From the NCBI GenBank assembly GCA_050950645.1, contig JBMNHZ010000008.1:1-64000 (forward strand): a stretch of 64,000 nt of DNA. Direction: 5' to 3'. Origin of the DNA: BRH-c25 sp012519325 (GTDB lineage Bacteria; Bacillota; Clostridia; Lutisporales; Lutisporaceae). Numbering within the stretch: the first letter of the stretch is position 1; each line of letters starts with the position of its first letter. The notes under the pieces are model-generated. The model did not search any database. It was not told the origin of the DNA and saw only the letters and a list, made by a program, of their open reading frames with translations. This document shows, one piece after another, positions 16,858 to 26,659 of this stretch. Made by a program: the position numbers and the translations under genes.

Positions 16858-17619
16858 TTGATTAATTTTTCTACCAATATTTACGTTTTTGCTGTTTATA
16901 TCTTCTTATTGGTGATTGAATTTATAGTAATGAAAATACTATATATCAGCTTTAGTACCCCCTGGCTTATTACTACCCTAGTATATATAATGTTTATTAT
17001 ATTTCAGATATTGGCCAGAACCAATGAGCTAATCGAAAAAAACAAAGTGAAGGAAATACTGTATTGTATTATTGATACGGTAAATGGTATACCTTTGTTC
17101 AATAAGGATGATAAAATTGTCATACAGTGGGACGTAATATTCAAGAAGCTTATAGACAAAAAAGAATACCTATTATATGACAATATTATAAAACTAAAAA
17201 CAAAAACCATAGACCACTATGTGAATCAGTATCCCTCTCTACTTATAAACAGCTCCATAGAAATGCTGGAAAGAAAAAACAAGATTAATACAAAATCCAT
17301 TGTTAAAGGTATTGAACCCGATCCTAAAGAGCTATCGGGAGAACTGAATCTAAGCGAAGAATTTAAAAATATTCTGTTTATAAAATACCTGAGCAGCAGT
17401 AAATTGACACTGACAAATTTTGATTCCTCCATCTATTTTGATATATTGATAAATGATGAATATGAACCCCCTGGATATGAAAAATTAGGTATAGAACCCG
17501 ATGACAGGTATGATGGATTTTCATTGGTCGCTTATTATAAGGATCAAAAATATGTTATGGTTCCAAGGACAATGGTATTTGGCAAAAGAATCGATAAGGA
17601 AAAATGGCTGTATAGGAAT
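16858..17619 (+). pseudogene. 5' part of a membrane protein gene split by IS21
   Basis: The first 254 codons of a gene are cut by the IS21 element. Two hydrophobic helices lie at the N-terminus (YVFAVYIFLLVIEFIVMKILYI and WLITTLVYIMFIIFQILA), followed by a soluble mixed-charge domain with FDILINDEYEPPGYEKLGIEPD. The proposed TTG start at 16858 follows AAAGGTGG; a GTG at 16846 is an alternative. The last codons, TAT AGG AAT, are repeated at 20193-20201 on the other side of the element, where the frame continues. Rejoined, the product is about 399 residues. No family is recognised. The adjacent IS256 may also have removed its natural promoter. Confidence 0.65.
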
Positions 17620-17726
17620 TGTTTATGGTAATTTAAAATTAGGTCAGATGGCTCATTGAAAACCAGGTCACTTCCAATAAAACATGGTATCCTTTTGGTA
17701 ACAGCTGAAAGGAGGCCTGAAAGGAA

Positions 17727-19313
17727 GTGGTGACATTGACACAAAAGCAAAAAATCATACTCAAACACATTGACGGTATGAGTAACAGGAGCATTGCCAA
17801 AGAACTACATATGAGCAAGGATACGGTGAATAAATATGTGACTGAGTATGAAAAGCAAAAGGCTGAGCTTTTGCTTATGAAACCGGAAGCGGATACTGAA
17901 GAACTGATACAAGCAATTGTTGAGAAGCCAAAGTACAATTCCGACAACCGGGAGCCAAAGAGGGTCACTCCAGACATGATTAAAGCCATTGAGGAATGTT
18001 TAGAATTAAATGAATGGCGGAGAGTAAACGGGATGTCAAAACAACAGATGAAAAAAATTGATATCCATACATACCTGGTGGATAAGAAGAAATTCAACAT
18101 CAGTTATTCAACTGTAAAGCGGTTAGTAAGATCCATAGAGGACAAGCACAAGGAGGCATTCATACGACAGGAATATGAACATGGTGATATATGTGAGTTT
18201 GACTGGGGAACGGTTAAGCTGGATATAGGAGAAACCGGTTATGATACCTATCAGATGGCAGTATTTACTCCGGCTAAAAGCGGCTACCGTTATTCTATGC
18301 TCTTCAAAGCTCAAGATACACCTGCCTTCCAACAGTCCCATGCAGAATTCTTTGATTACTGCAAAGGTAATTTTAAGATGATGGTCTATGATAATATGCG
18401 AGTGGCTGTAAAGAAGTTTGTAGGGCTGCATGAGAAAGAACCCACAAAGGCACTGATGGAACTATCTATTTATTACGGGTTTAATTTCCGATTTACAAAT
18501 ATAGCCAGGGGTAATGAAAAAGGCCATGTTGAGCGAAGCGTGGAATATGTAAGAAGGCGGGTATTTAGTGAACCGGGTAATGATAAATTTGACACACTTG
18601 CAGATGCAAACCGATTTCTTGCCATGGGGTGCACGCGTCTTAACAGCCAGCCTATGTCCAATGGAACTATACCATTGGAAGTATTTGAAGAAGAGCAAAA
18701 GCATCTGCTGCCTCGGCTGCCGAAGTTTGAAAGCTGCATATACTCTGAGAACCGGGTGGACAAGTATTCCACCATCATGGTCAGCCAGAACCATTATTCT
18801 GTACCAGATACATTAGTGGGTAAGATGGTGAGCGTAAAGACTTTTACAGATAAGATTATTGTCTACTATGATAATAATCTTATTGCTGCACATGAACGGA
18901 GCTTTAAACTGCATGACTGGAAGATTGACATCTTCCATTATCTTAGGACCTTACATAAAAAACCAGGTGCCCTGAGAGGAAGCACTGCACTGCTTCAAGC
19001 GGACACCCAAATCAAGTATATCTATGAACATTATTATAGCAAAGATGCAAAAACATTTCTACAGGTGTTAGAGATTGTTTACGAAAAAGGCACGGATGTA
19101 GTAATGAAAGCCCTAAGGGAACTAGAACTGCTTTCTCCCATGGATATGAGTGCTGATAAAGTGAAGGTGATATGTGAACATAAGCAGGAAAAGAAAAATG
19201 GCATAACGGTGTCTTATACGGATTCTCTAACTGAGAAATCCCGAAGTACGCTGTCAGCCTACGACAGGCTCGCAGCACTACAGTCAGGGAAAATTAAGAA
19301 GGAGGTCGTATAG
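17727..19313 (+). CDS. istA: IS21 transposase IstA
   Basis: The 528-residue transposase has an N-terminal helix-turn-helix (SIAKELHMSKDTVNKYV), an integrase-like catalytic core with Asp in CEFDWGTVKLD and MVYDNMRVAVKKF and Glu in EKGHVERSVEYVRRR, and a C-terminal beta-barrel region. The frame is intact with a GTG start after GGAAG. istB begins 1 bp after the stop, a normal IS21 arrangement. It is probably functional. Confidence 0.96.
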   Translation: MVTLTQKQKIILKHIDGMSNRSIAKELHMSKDTVNKYVTEYEKQKAELLLMKPEADTEELIQAIVEKPKYNSDNREPKRVTPDMIKAIEECLELNEWRRVNGMSKQQMKKIDIHTYLVDKKKFNISYSTVKRLVRSIEDKHKEAFIRQEYEHGDICEFDWGTVKLDIGETGYDTYQMAVFTPAKSGYRYSMLFKAQDTPAFQQSHAEFFDYCKGNFKMMVYDNMRVAVKKFVGLHEKEPTKALMELSIYYGFNFRFTNIARGNEKGHVERSVEYVRRRVFSEPGNDKFDTLADANRFLAMGCTRLNSQPMSNGTIPLEVFEEEQKHLLPRLPKFESCIYSENRVDKYSTIMVSQNHYSVPDTLVGKMVSVKTFTDKIIVYYDNNLIAAHERSFKLHDWKIDIFHYLRTLHKKPGALRGSTALLQADTQIKYIYEHYYSKDAKTFLQVLEIVYEKGTDVVMKALRELELLSPMDMSADKVKVICEHKQEKKNGITVSYTDSLTEKSRSTLSAYDRLAALQSGKIKKEVV

Positions 19314-19314
19314 G

Positions 19315-20085
19315 ATGAAGGTAAAATTAAATCAAGAGATAAAGGAATACTGCAGTATATTGAAACTGAAAGGAATCCGGGCACATTTTGAGGAGACTAT
19401 GTCGGAAGCAACTGATTATGAAGAATTTCTCCATCGCCTGCTTACCTTTGAACTGGAGGAGAAGGATAAACGATCCATTGAATGCCGAATCCGCAATTCC
19501 CATCTACCATACAAGCAGTATCTGGAAGACATTGAAATCGACTGCTTACCGGAGGATATGCAAAAGAAACTGCCGGAATTGGCGACCTTAAATTTCATCG
19601 AAAAAGGAAAAAATATCATCATGAGCGGTAATCCTGGTACAGGAAAGACTATGGTGAGCATTGCATTGGGCTTAAAAGCATGTGTGGCGGGTTACAAGGT
19701 ATTGTTTACAACGGTTCCTCTTTTGGTCACAACACTTAAGGAATGCAACAGTTCCAAGACACTGCGATATTTTGAAAACCGATTTGAAAAGTACGACCTG
19801 GTCATCGCAGATGAATTAGGATACACTTCCTTTGATCGAGAGGGAACTGATCTGCTGTTTAACAACCTCTCTTTGAGGGCAGCAAGGAAATCCACCATCA
19901 TTACCACAAACCTATCCTTTGAACGTTGGGTGGAGGTTTTCGGGGACCCCACAGTAACAAGTGCCATGATAGATCGGCTTACCTATAAGGCCATCCTGGT
20001 GGACATGGAAGGGGATTCCTATCGGCTTCGAGAAACCTTAAGAGAAAACGGGGCATCCTTCAATTTCGAAGATAAGACAGTATAA
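19315..20085 (+). CDS. istB: IS21 helper ATPase IstB
   Basis: The 256-residue AAA+ helper has Walker A GNPGTGKT (about residue 105), Walker B LVIADELGYTSF and a sensor-1-like STIITTNLSF. It stimulates IstA and selects targets. Its intact frame overlaps the istA context with ribosome site GGAGG. About 110 bp of noncoding IS end follow. Confidence 0.96.
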   Translation: MKVKLNQEIKEYCSILKLKGIRAHFEETMSEATDYEEFLHRLLTFELEEKDKRSIECRIRNSHLPYKQYLEDIEIDCLPEDMQKKLPELATLNFIEKGKNIIMSGNPGTGKTMVSIALGLKACVAGYKVLFTTVPLLVTTLKECNSSKTLRYFENRFEKYDLVIADELGYTSFDREGTDLLFNNLSLRAARKSTIITTNLSFERWVEVFGDPTVTSAMIDRLTYKAILVDMEGDSYRLRETLRENGASFNFEDKTV

Positions 20086-20195
20086 CATAAATATTAAAAA
20101 CATGTGCCTCTGAATGGATTTTGGAGGCACAATATTAGCAAGAAAGTGACCTAAAATTCGATGGCCTTTTGACCTATTTTTCGGTTGACAAATAC

Positions 20196-20633
20196 AGGAA
20201 TATTGACAGAATCATGAAGTGTGCTGAGAACATAGCTGCCGGTATACAAGATTATGAAATTATTGTGGATGAACTGAGCTTAGAGGATTTAATGACTGAC
20301 TATCACGGGGATGATACCGAAACAATACCACCCTTCTATTTTGAATGCATAGAAGATAACTATATGATATTTACCGGGCTAAAAGAAGGCAAGGAAGTTG
20401 CAAAAGCATATTGTACATTCGATGCAAATCACAGCGGTTTTGAAATCAAGATGGTAAAATATGAACTTATTATTGATGGCGTCAGTGAAGTTGTAGAAGA
20501 GGAGAAAACCATCGCCATGGTCAATGCATATCAACCTCTTCTTACCATAATGGAAAAAATGCTGATTATCTCCAACAATGTAAGATTGGCTGTTTCAAAT
20601 AATGATATTGAAGAGTTTGTAATTAAAGAATGA
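20196..20633 (+). pseudogene. 3' part of the gene split by IS21
   Basis: The 145 remaining codons continue, in frame, the protein interrupted at 17619. After RNIDRIMKCAENIAAGIQDYEI comes an acidic soluble domain (ELSLEDLMTDYHGDD), then ECIEDNYMIFTGLKEGKEVAK and a helical tail ending NDIEEFVIKE. It has no start codon with a ribosome site of its own. Rejoining at the AGGAAT repeat gives the continuous reading KWLYRNIDRIMKC. Function unknown. Confidence 0.65.
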
Positions 20634-20637
20634 TTGT

Positions 20638-20925
20638 TCATTTAAAGCTTGGAAAATATAATAATTCTCCAGGCTTTATATTTGAGCTCCGCAAATTATT
20701 TATTTCCAGAACCCTGTTAATATACTCTCTGATATCCATATTCCCTGCATGCTTCTGCGACATATTCCACAGTGTATCCCCTTTCTCTACGTATTCAGGA
20801 ACCAAAATAACATTTTGATTTTCTCTGGCACTGACTACAAGTGTAAAGAAGGACATTGCATATATCATTATTATACCAACAGAAATAATAAACCTCGCTT
20901 TACTCTTGATAACATACCGTTTCAT
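20638..20925 (-). CDS. LysM-domain membrane protein, YneA-like SOS cell-division inhibitor candidate
   Basis: The 95-residue protein has an N-terminal membrane helix (FIISVGIIMIYAMSFFTLVV, residues 11-30) and an extracytoplasmic LysM domain (YVEKGDTLWNMSQKHAGNMDIREYINRVLEINNL...IKPGELLYFP). It is divergent from lexA, with LexA boxes in the shared region. Size, topology and position match B. subtilis YneA, which delays division during SOS. The equivalence is by architecture and context rather than close sequence identity. The start at 20925 is set by GGAGG. Confidence 0.8.
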   Translation of the reverse strand: MKRYVIKSKARFIISVGIIMIYAMSFFTLVVSARENQNVILVPEYVEKGDTLWNMSQKHAGNMDIREYINRVLEINNLRSSNIKPGELLYFPSFK

Positions 20926-20941
20926 ATAATTACCTCCAATG

Positions 20942-21024
20942 CGAACATTTGTTCTTTTCTCCATTATATACGAACATATGTACTATGTCAAGAAAATAAT
21001 AATAATTTTGCGAACATATGTTTG
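20942..21024. promoter_or_regulatory. Three LexA operator boxes between the LysM gene and lexA
   Basis: Three sites match the Gram-positive SOS box CGAACNNNNGTTCG: CGAACATTTGTTCT (20942-20955), CGAACATATGTACT (20971-20984) and CGAACATATGTTTG (21011-21024). They should place both divergent genes under LexA control. Confidence 0.88.
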
Positions 21025-21094
21025 AAATTCTATATCCTTTATGATATAATGATATAAATATTGGGAAATCATATCATATATATTGGAGTGTATT

Positions 21095-21715
21095 ATGAAT
21101 ATTGATGATTTAAGCAAAAAGCAATTTGAAGTCCTGAATTTCATTAAGAAAGAAATCAATAAAAAAGGATATCCTCCCTCTGTCAGAGAAATATGTAAAG
21201 CTGTACATTTAAAGTCCACTTCTACCGTTCATGGCCATCTGGAAAGACTTGAGAAAAAGGGATATATACGAAGAGATCCTACAAAACCCAGAGCCATTGA
21301 AGTCCTCGATAACAGCAGTTCTATAGTTGCAAAAAAGGAAATGGTGGAGCTGCCTGTTGTTGGGAAGGTTACTGCAGGCCTTCCCATACTTGCAGATGAA
21401 AATATCGAGGATACATTTCCCGTGCCGATAGATTTTGTAGGAAACAGTGAGGCTTTCATGCTGACTGTAAAGGGTGACAGCATGATAAACGCCGGAATAT
21501 TTGACGGTGATTTTGTTATTGTCAGAAAGCAGTCCTTTGCAAAGAATGGAGATATTGTAGTGGCATTGCTTAATGATGAGGCCACTGTTAAGACCTTTTA
21601 TAAAGAGAAGGATTATTTCAGGCTGCAGCCGGAGAATCCATATCTAATGCCGATAATAACCAAGGAGCTTTCGATACTTGGAAAGGTTATAGGAGTATTC
21701 AGATCGATAAAATAG
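21095..21715 (+). CDS. lexA: SOS repressor LexA
   Basis: The 206-residue repressor has a winged helix-turn-helix (residues 8-62, PPSVREICKAVHLKSTSTVHGHL), the self-cleavage site Ala94-Gly95 (VTAGLPI), and the catalytic dyad Ser129 (KGDSM) and Lys166 (DEATVKTFY). RecA-stimulated autocleavage releases the SOS genes, including the divergent LysM gene. The ATG at 21095 is preferred over an in-frame ATG 12 bp upstream because TTGGAG precedes it and it fits known LexA N-termini. All residues needed for activity are present. Confidence 0.97.
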   Translation: MNIDDLSKKQFEVLNFIKKEINKKGYPPSVREICKAVHLKSTSTVHGHLERLEKKGYIRRDPTKPRAIEVLDNSSSIVAKKEMVELPVVGKVTAGLPILADENIEDTFPVPIDFVGNSEAFMLTVKGDSMINAGIFDGDFVIVRKQSFAKNGDIVVALLNDEATVKTFYKEKDYFRLQPENPYLMPIITKELSILGKVIGVFRSIK

Positions 21716-21740
21716 AGGCTTATCAGGCCTCTTAAATTTT
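21713..21740. terminator. Terminator between lexA and the convergent adaptor gene
   Basis: A stem AGAGGC/GCCTCT follows the lexA stop and leads into TAAATTTTTATTTT. It overlaps the last codons of the adaptor gene on the minus strand. Confidence 0.7.
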
Positions 21741-22958
21741 TATTTTCTTTCCATCCTCAATAGAATCATCAGGTGACAGAATGATTTCCTCTCCTTCCTC
21801 CAAGCCTTTAAGAACTTCAACCAGTTCTTTGCTCTCGATTCCCTTTTCAATAGGCCTTAGTTTTGCCACGCCTCCTTCATTTACAAATACATGATCCTTA
21901 CCCTGGTAATTGAATATGGCTTCCTCATCAATAATAAGTGTGTTTTTACTGCTTTTACTTATAATTCTTACGGTCATATCAGATCCCGGTCTTATATCTT
22001 CCAAGGCATTTTCAATATTAATTTCTACCTTTATTCTTTTCTGCTCGATTCCAAGGTCAGACATAACGCTTGCAGCTTTTGGATGTATTTTTCTTACGGT
22101 ACCCCTGACATTTTCTATACCCAGGTCCTCATCTTCAATTCTCACTTCAGATCCCGTTTTTATACCTGCAATATCTTCTATAAGTACATTGCTTTCGATA
22201 TAAAAACCCTTAGAACCGCCAATCTCGAAGAGCTTTGCACCAGGTTGAACCACATTTCCTTCTTTTATTTCCACTGTCAAAATCATACCTTCAATAGGGG
22301 ATTTTATTATCATATCTTCTGATTTCAGTCTAAGTTGATCAATTCTAGCCTGAATCTCGGATAACTGGGCTTCATATTGATTTTTTACATATTCGGATAC
22401 TCCCTTTTCGGCAAGAGCCAGGCTGCTTTTTGCTGTTTCAAGATTATATTCCGCATCCGTCATAATGATCAATGAGCTCTTATATGTATCCATGCTTATT
22501 GCTCCGGCTTCATAGAGAATTCTATTGTTTTCCGCCACCCTTTTCGACTCCTCATAAGCTGCTTCCGCTGAACGTAGTTGTGCTCTCAGCCTGCTTATTT
22601 CTTCATCTGCAGGGTTTTCTGCTTCATTATATTGTGCCATAACTGAAAATTTTTGTGCTTCCAACCCTTTAATCTGAAGGTTCAAATCAGCATTATCAAT
22701 TAATGCAATAACCTCTCCGGCTTTTACGGTTTCACCCGAATTTTTCTTCACCTTGCTTACTCTGCCTGAAACTGCCGAATATATTGAGGTCTCTTCTTCA
22801 AGCATCAAAATTCCTTTTTCTTCTACATACTCTTCTATATCTCCCCTGGTTACCTTTGCAAGCTCAACTCGGACCGCAGCCCCACCCTGCTTTAGCAAAA
22901 ACCCGGCTGCGGCGGCTGCTATCAGAAAAATACCTGTAAGAATTACTCTTTTTTTCAA
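21732..22958 (-). CDS. HlyD-family efflux adaptor
   Basis: The 408-residue membrane fusion protein has an N-terminal helix (residues 4-22), a lipoyl half (SGRVSKVKKNSGETVKAGEVIALID), and a long helical hairpin of about 120 residues with heptad character (residues 90-210). The second lipoyl half is SPIEGMILTVEIKEGNVVQPG, followed by barrel and C-terminal domains. It is the last gene of a four-gene operon with TetR regulator, ATPase and permease, 12 bp after the permease. It probably couples the ABC engine to release through the wall. Confidence 0.9.
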   Translation of the reverse strand: MKKRVILTGIFLIAAAAAGFLLKQGGAAVRVELAKVTRGDIEEYVEEKGILMLEEETSIYSAVSGRVSKVKKNSGETVKAGEVIALIDNADLNLQIKGLEAQKFSVMAQYNEAENPADEEISRLRAQLRSAEAAYEESKRVAENNRILYEAGAISMDTYKSSLIIMTDAEYNLETAKSSLALAEKGVSEYVKNQYEAQLSEIQARIDQLRLKSEDMIIKSPIEGMILTVEIKEGNVVQPGAKLFEIGGSKGFYIESNVLIEDIAGIKTGSEVRIEDEDLGIENVRGTVRKIHPKAASVMSDLGIEQKRIKVEINIENALEDIRPGSDMTVRIISKSSKNTLIIDEEAIFNYQGKDHVFVNEGGVAKLRPIEKGIESKELVEVLKGLEEGEEIILSPDDSIEDGKKIKI

Positions 22959-22970
22959 TTTCTATACCCC

Positions 22971-25331
22971 CTATGATATTCGACTCTTCAATGCATCTAT
23001 AAAGTCCAGATTGTATATTTTTTTAAGTGTAGCAAGTTGTGCAATTACTACAAAGAAGATTGTAGCAACAGCTGCCTGTATAAAAGTATCCGGAGACAGC
23101 AGGAAAGGAAGGGTCATTATGTCCGAACTGAAGGACTCAACCATACCCTTAATCATGCCCGCACCCAAAGGGATTCCAACTATGATAGCAATCCCGGCCA
23201 TCACGAAATTCTCTCTGCTTATCATGCCGTAAACATCCTTCTTATCAAATCCCATGATACGCAAGGTTGCAAATTCCATTGCTCTTTCAGATATCGCGAT
23301 TATTGTTGAGTTATATATCAGTGCGAATCCGAGAATTCCTCCAAACAGCATGTAGAACCCTATAGCAAGGAGCATGAGGTCCATATACTCTGAAAAGGCT
23401 CTGTACATATCATCCACTGAATTTACTGCAGAAATATTTGCTGCATCCTTCAATTCCTCCTTCAGGTCGGCTTGCGTCTCTATAGAAACTCCGGTAATCA
23501 ACTGTTTCTCCAGAAGCAGCTCTTCCATTGCCTCAATATTCATATATGCGTTTGCACCCAAATATTGTCTGAAGATACCGGCCACCTTGATTTCAATATC
23601 TTTCTTTCCCGGTATAAAGTTTTTTATGGTTATTGTATCTCCCTTTCCCACATTCAGTTCCTCTGCTATAGCCTCTGTAATAAATACTCCTCTATTCGGA
23701 AGAATTATTACATTGCCCCTCATATCTACAAACTTATGGAAAGCTGTCTGCCGGGGCACTCCTATGACGTTGACTGTCATATTTCTCCATCCTTTTGCCA
23801 ATTCAAAAGGATATTCTATCCGCGGCTCTATTTTGTCGGCATCAATCAGGTTGTTCAAATCAATTATCACATTTTTATTCTGAGGCTTGGTAAATTGAAT
23901 CGTGTAATCCATTTTTTGATATTCCCCGTATTGAAGCTCAAACATGCTCATCATTGCATCTTTCATATATAATGGAACAGTATTGATTCCAAAAGCCATA
24001 GCCAGGCCCAGTACAAGAAATGCAAATCTCTTCTTGTTTCTCAATATATTCCTGATAACCATTTTCCAACTGAAGGGTACATGTTTCCAAAAAATTGTCA
24101 CCTGTTCAATGAATGTGCGCTTCCCTGATTTCGGTGCTTCAGGCCGCATGGAGTCAGCGGGGAGTATACGTATAACCCTTCTTGCCCCAAGTAATCCTGA
24201 AGCAGTGCAAAATATACACGTCAGCAGCATTCCGTAAAAAATATAACTATACTCTATTTTTAAACCGGCCAGAGGAATGTTGAAAAAAACCGTATAATAC
24301 CGGCTAATAGGACCCGCCAGCAGTATTCCTACCGATATTCCAATTACAGCCCCTGTCAAACCTATTGCCAATGAGTATTTGATGTAATGAAAAAGAACCT
24401 TATTATTCCCATATCCCAGGGCTTTCAATACTCCTATAGCCATTCTGTCATTGTTGACAATCCTTGATAGCATAATTGAAATTATTATTGCTGCAACCAC
24501 AAGAAACATAACCGGAATTATGTTCGACATCATTTCAATTCCGTCCAGTTCTTGTTTCAAAATATCATTGCTCAACTGATCTTCCAGTTTTATTATTTTT
24601 TTAATGCCATATTTGTCCAGCTTCTGCTCCAGGCTGTCTATAACATCATCAATATCCACATTGGTTTTTGTCTTAACCAGCATTTCATTGAAGCTTCCCT
24701 TGTAACCGAATACGGATTGTGCAAAGTCTTCACTGATATAAGCTACTCCGAACTTTTCAGGAGCCGGCATAATGGTTTGTTCGTTTTCCATGAGATATAC
24801 GAATTCTGAACTTGATGCAATTCCGGATACCTTCAGCCTGTAAATTCTTCCGTTGATACGCGGAGTAATAATATCTCCTGTTTTGATATTTCTTGCTTTT
24901 GCAAATTGTTCCAGCAGGATTACACTGTCGTTGTCATTCGGCCCCATTCCGGCCTTTTGTTCTGTAAAAAGCTTATTAATGTCACCTCCGTCATCAGGAA
25001 GCGATATCAAACGAATATTAACCTTTTCATTATCATCTTCTACTTCAAGGGGGACATCAACACTTATGCGCCCTTGTACATTCCTGATTCCTTCAATTGA
25101 TACCAGATCCTCGGTCACGCCCTGAGGAATTCTAACCAGTTCAATTGTCAAATCGCTGATATTAGTCATCTCGTAGTATTGTTCAACCGAATTCTCTAGA
25201 TTTGTGCTTGTTGTACTGAACAATATGTATATACATAAGGCAACAGCTACAATTACAGCAACTGAAATAAACTGACCCTTTGAACGTCTGAGCATGCGCA
25301 TCAGCCTAAGATCCAGCTTCTTCATCACCAT
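22971..25331 (-). CDS. ABC exporter permease with two FtsX domains
   Basis: The 786-residue permease has one N-terminal helix (residues 20-37), an extracytoplasmic domain, and a first FtsX domain of three helices around residues 265-390, including NNDRMAIGVLKALGYGNNKVLF. A short linker and a second helix plus outer domain follow, and a second FtsX domain lies around 665-780 (ISERAMEFATLRIMGFDKKDVYG). This layout is that of the YknZ/LolC-like double FtsX exporters often paired with TetR regulators in Clostridia. It overlaps the ATPase gene by 7 bp, so translation is coupled. Confidence 0.92.
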   Translation of the reverse strand: MVMKKLDLRLMRMLRRSKGQFISVAVIVAVALCIYILFSTTSTNLENSVEQYYEMTNISDLTIELVRIPQGVTEDLVSIEGIRNVQGRISVDVPLEVEDDNEKVNIRLISLPDDGGDINKLFTEQKAGMGPNDNDSVILLEQFAKARNIKTGDIITPRINGRIYRLKVSGIASSSEFVYLMENEQTIMPAPEKFGVAYISEDFAQSVFGYKGSFNEMLVKTKTNVDIDDVIDSLEQKLDKYGIKKIIKLEDQLSNDILKQELDGIEMMSNIIPVMFLVVAAIIISIMLSRIVNNDRMAIGVLKALGYGNNKVLFHYIKYSLAIGLTGAVIGISVGILLAGPISRYYTVFFNIPLAGLKIEYSYIFYGMLLTCIFCTASGLLGARRVIRILPADSMRPEAPKSGKRTFIEQVTIFWKHVPFSWKMVIRNILRNKKRFAFLVLGLAMAFGINTVPLYMKDAMMSMFELQYGEYQKMDYTIQFTKPQNKNVIIDLNNLIDADKIEPRIEYPFELAKGWRNMTVNVIGVPRQTAFHKFVDMRGNVIILPNRGVFITEAIAEELNVGKGDTITIKNFIPGKKDIEIKVAGIFRQYLGANAYMNIEAMEELLLEKQLITGVSIETQADLKEELKDAANISAVNSVDDMYRAFSEYMDLMLLAIGFYMLFGGILGFALIYNSTIIAISERAMEFATLRIMGFDKKDVYGMISRENFVMAGIAIIVGIPLGAGMIKGMVESFSSDIMTLPFLLSPDTFIQAAVATIFFVVIAQLATLKKIYNLDFIDALKSRIS

Positions 25332-26035
25332 TCAATCCTTTCAGGAGGAATAGGAGCATCATTTTTCTTAATTTCCACTATTCGTCCACTTCCCATCTTT
25401 ATTACACGGTCTGCCATATCTCCGATAGCCATGTTATGTGTAATAATTACAACAGTCTTTTTATACTGCTGATTTATCTTATGAAGCAATGACAATACCA
25501 ATATACCGGTTTTATAATCTAACGCTCCGGTCGGTTCATCGCAGAGCAGCATAAGCGGATTCTTTGCTACTGCCCTGGCGATAGCTACACGCTGCTGCTC
25601 TCCTCCGCTTAATTGTGAAGGAAAATGATCTTTTCTATGTCCAAGCTCAACCGCTTCCATAACCTCGTTAATGTTTAAGGCATTCTTGCACATTTCTGTT
25701 GCCAGCTCTACATTTTCTTTTGCAGTAAGATTTGACATAAGATTATAGAATTGGAACACAAATCCTACCTTATCCCTTCTATAAGCGGTCAGCTTCCTGT
25801 CATTATACTTATTTATTTCCTCATTTCCCAGGAATAACTTGCCTTCAGTAGGTAAGTCCATTCCCCCGATAATGTTTAATAACGTACTTTTTCCTGAACC
25901 GCTGGGTCCAAGTATAACAATGAATTCACTTTCATATATCTCAAAACTTGCACCACGTAGTGCATTAACAGTAACCTCACCCATCACATAATCCTTGCTG
26001 ACGTTTTCAACCTTCATCAATACCTTTTTCTGCAT
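25325..26035 (-). CDS. ABC exporter ATPase
   Basis: The 236-residue nucleotide-binding protein shows Walker A (GPSGSGKST), signature LSGGEQQRVAIARAV, Walker B (LLCDEPTGALD) and switch His (IITHN). It is the MacB/LolD-type partner of the double FtsX permease. The start at 26035 follows AAGGGGTGAAGG and lies inside the end of the TetR gene (29-bp overlap), so the two are co-transcribed. Confidence 0.95.
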   Translation of the reverse strand: MQKKVLMKVENVSKDYVMGEVTVNALRGASFEIYESEFIVILGPSGSGKSTLLNIIGGMDLPTEGKLFLGNEEINKYNDRKLTAYRRDKVGFVFQFYNLMSNLTAKENVELATEMCKNALNINEVMEAVELGHRKDHFPSQLSGGEQQRVAIARAVAKNPLMLLCDEPTGALDYKTGILVLSLLHKINQQYKKTVVIITHNMAIGDMADRVIKMGSGRIVEIKKNDAPIPPERIEW

Positions 26036-26627
26036 CCTTCACCCCTTCCTTTCCCCCAAAAAGTCCATATTTCAAAAAATCAATGAAATTTCCGTAAAAT
26101 TTTACCATTTCACTTTCATCACTTAAAAATTCAAAGTTAGCAAACACTTTAGGTAAGTTCATTAGCAACTCGGTTATAAACTCCAAATCCAGAGCCCTGA
26201 TTTCTTTGTTTTCTATCCCTTCCTTAATTATATGCTGCCAAATAGGAAGTATCAGATTTTTCTTAGCTTCCGTCACCTTATCCAGAATACTCTTCTTCTC
26301 TACGATATCCTTAATGAGCGTCAATGAATAATTTTTTGCCATTTTTATTGAATAATTATAAAGAAGTTCTATTCTTTCAATAGAGCTGCTGCTCTCGCCA
26401 ATTAATCTCATTATTTCATCGGCATGATGTTCAATATCTTTCCTTATAACCTCAATAAGCAAATCCTCTTTTGAATTAAAATATTTATATATTGTCATTT
26501 TGCTTATTCCGGCCTCATCTGCAATTCTGTCGACAGTAACAGCATTGTATCCAAATTTCAGGAACAGCTCTTCCGACTTCTTAAACAGACTATTAAGTTT
26601 CCTTTCCGTTTGTCTGTTCATATTCAT
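26007..26627 (-). CDS. TetR-family transcriptional regulator
   Basis: The protein has 206 residues. The N-terminal DNA-binding domain reads LFLKFGYNAVTVDRIADEAGISKMTIYKYFNSKEDLL, a textbook TetR helix-turn-helix; the remainder is the ligand/dimer domain. The start at 26627 is set by AGGAG. As first gene of the operon it likely represses itself and the exporter, and a palindrome sits in the promoter region. The inducer is unknown, perhaps an exported compound. Confidence 0.93.
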   Translation of the reverse strand: MNMNRQTERKLNSLFKKSEELFLKFGYNAVTVDRIADEAGISKMTIYKYFNSKEDLLIEVIRKDIEHHADEIMRLIGESSSSIERIELLYNYSIKMAKNYSLTLIKDIVEKKSILDKVTEAKKNLILPIWQHIIKEGIENKEIRALDLEFITELLMNLPKVFANFEFLSDESEMVKFYGNFIDFLKYGLFGGKEGVKDAEKGIDEG

Positions 26628-26659
26628 TATCACTCCTAAATTGTCAGACAAGTATACTT

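Larger units (their letters stand above)
17620..20195 (+). mobile_element. IS21-family insertion sequence, intact
   Basis: The element carries intact istA and istB. Subterminal inverted repeats are clear: left TAGGTCAGATGGCTCATTGA with a second AGGTCACTT inward, and right, read inward, TAGGTCAAAAGGCCATCGAA with a second AGGTCACTT. A flanking 6-bp direct repeat AGGAAT (17614-17619 and 20196-20201; TAYAGGAAT if one mismatch is allowed) fits a target duplication. The exact outer ends are set from that duplication. It interrupts a gene in frame. Confidence 0.88.
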
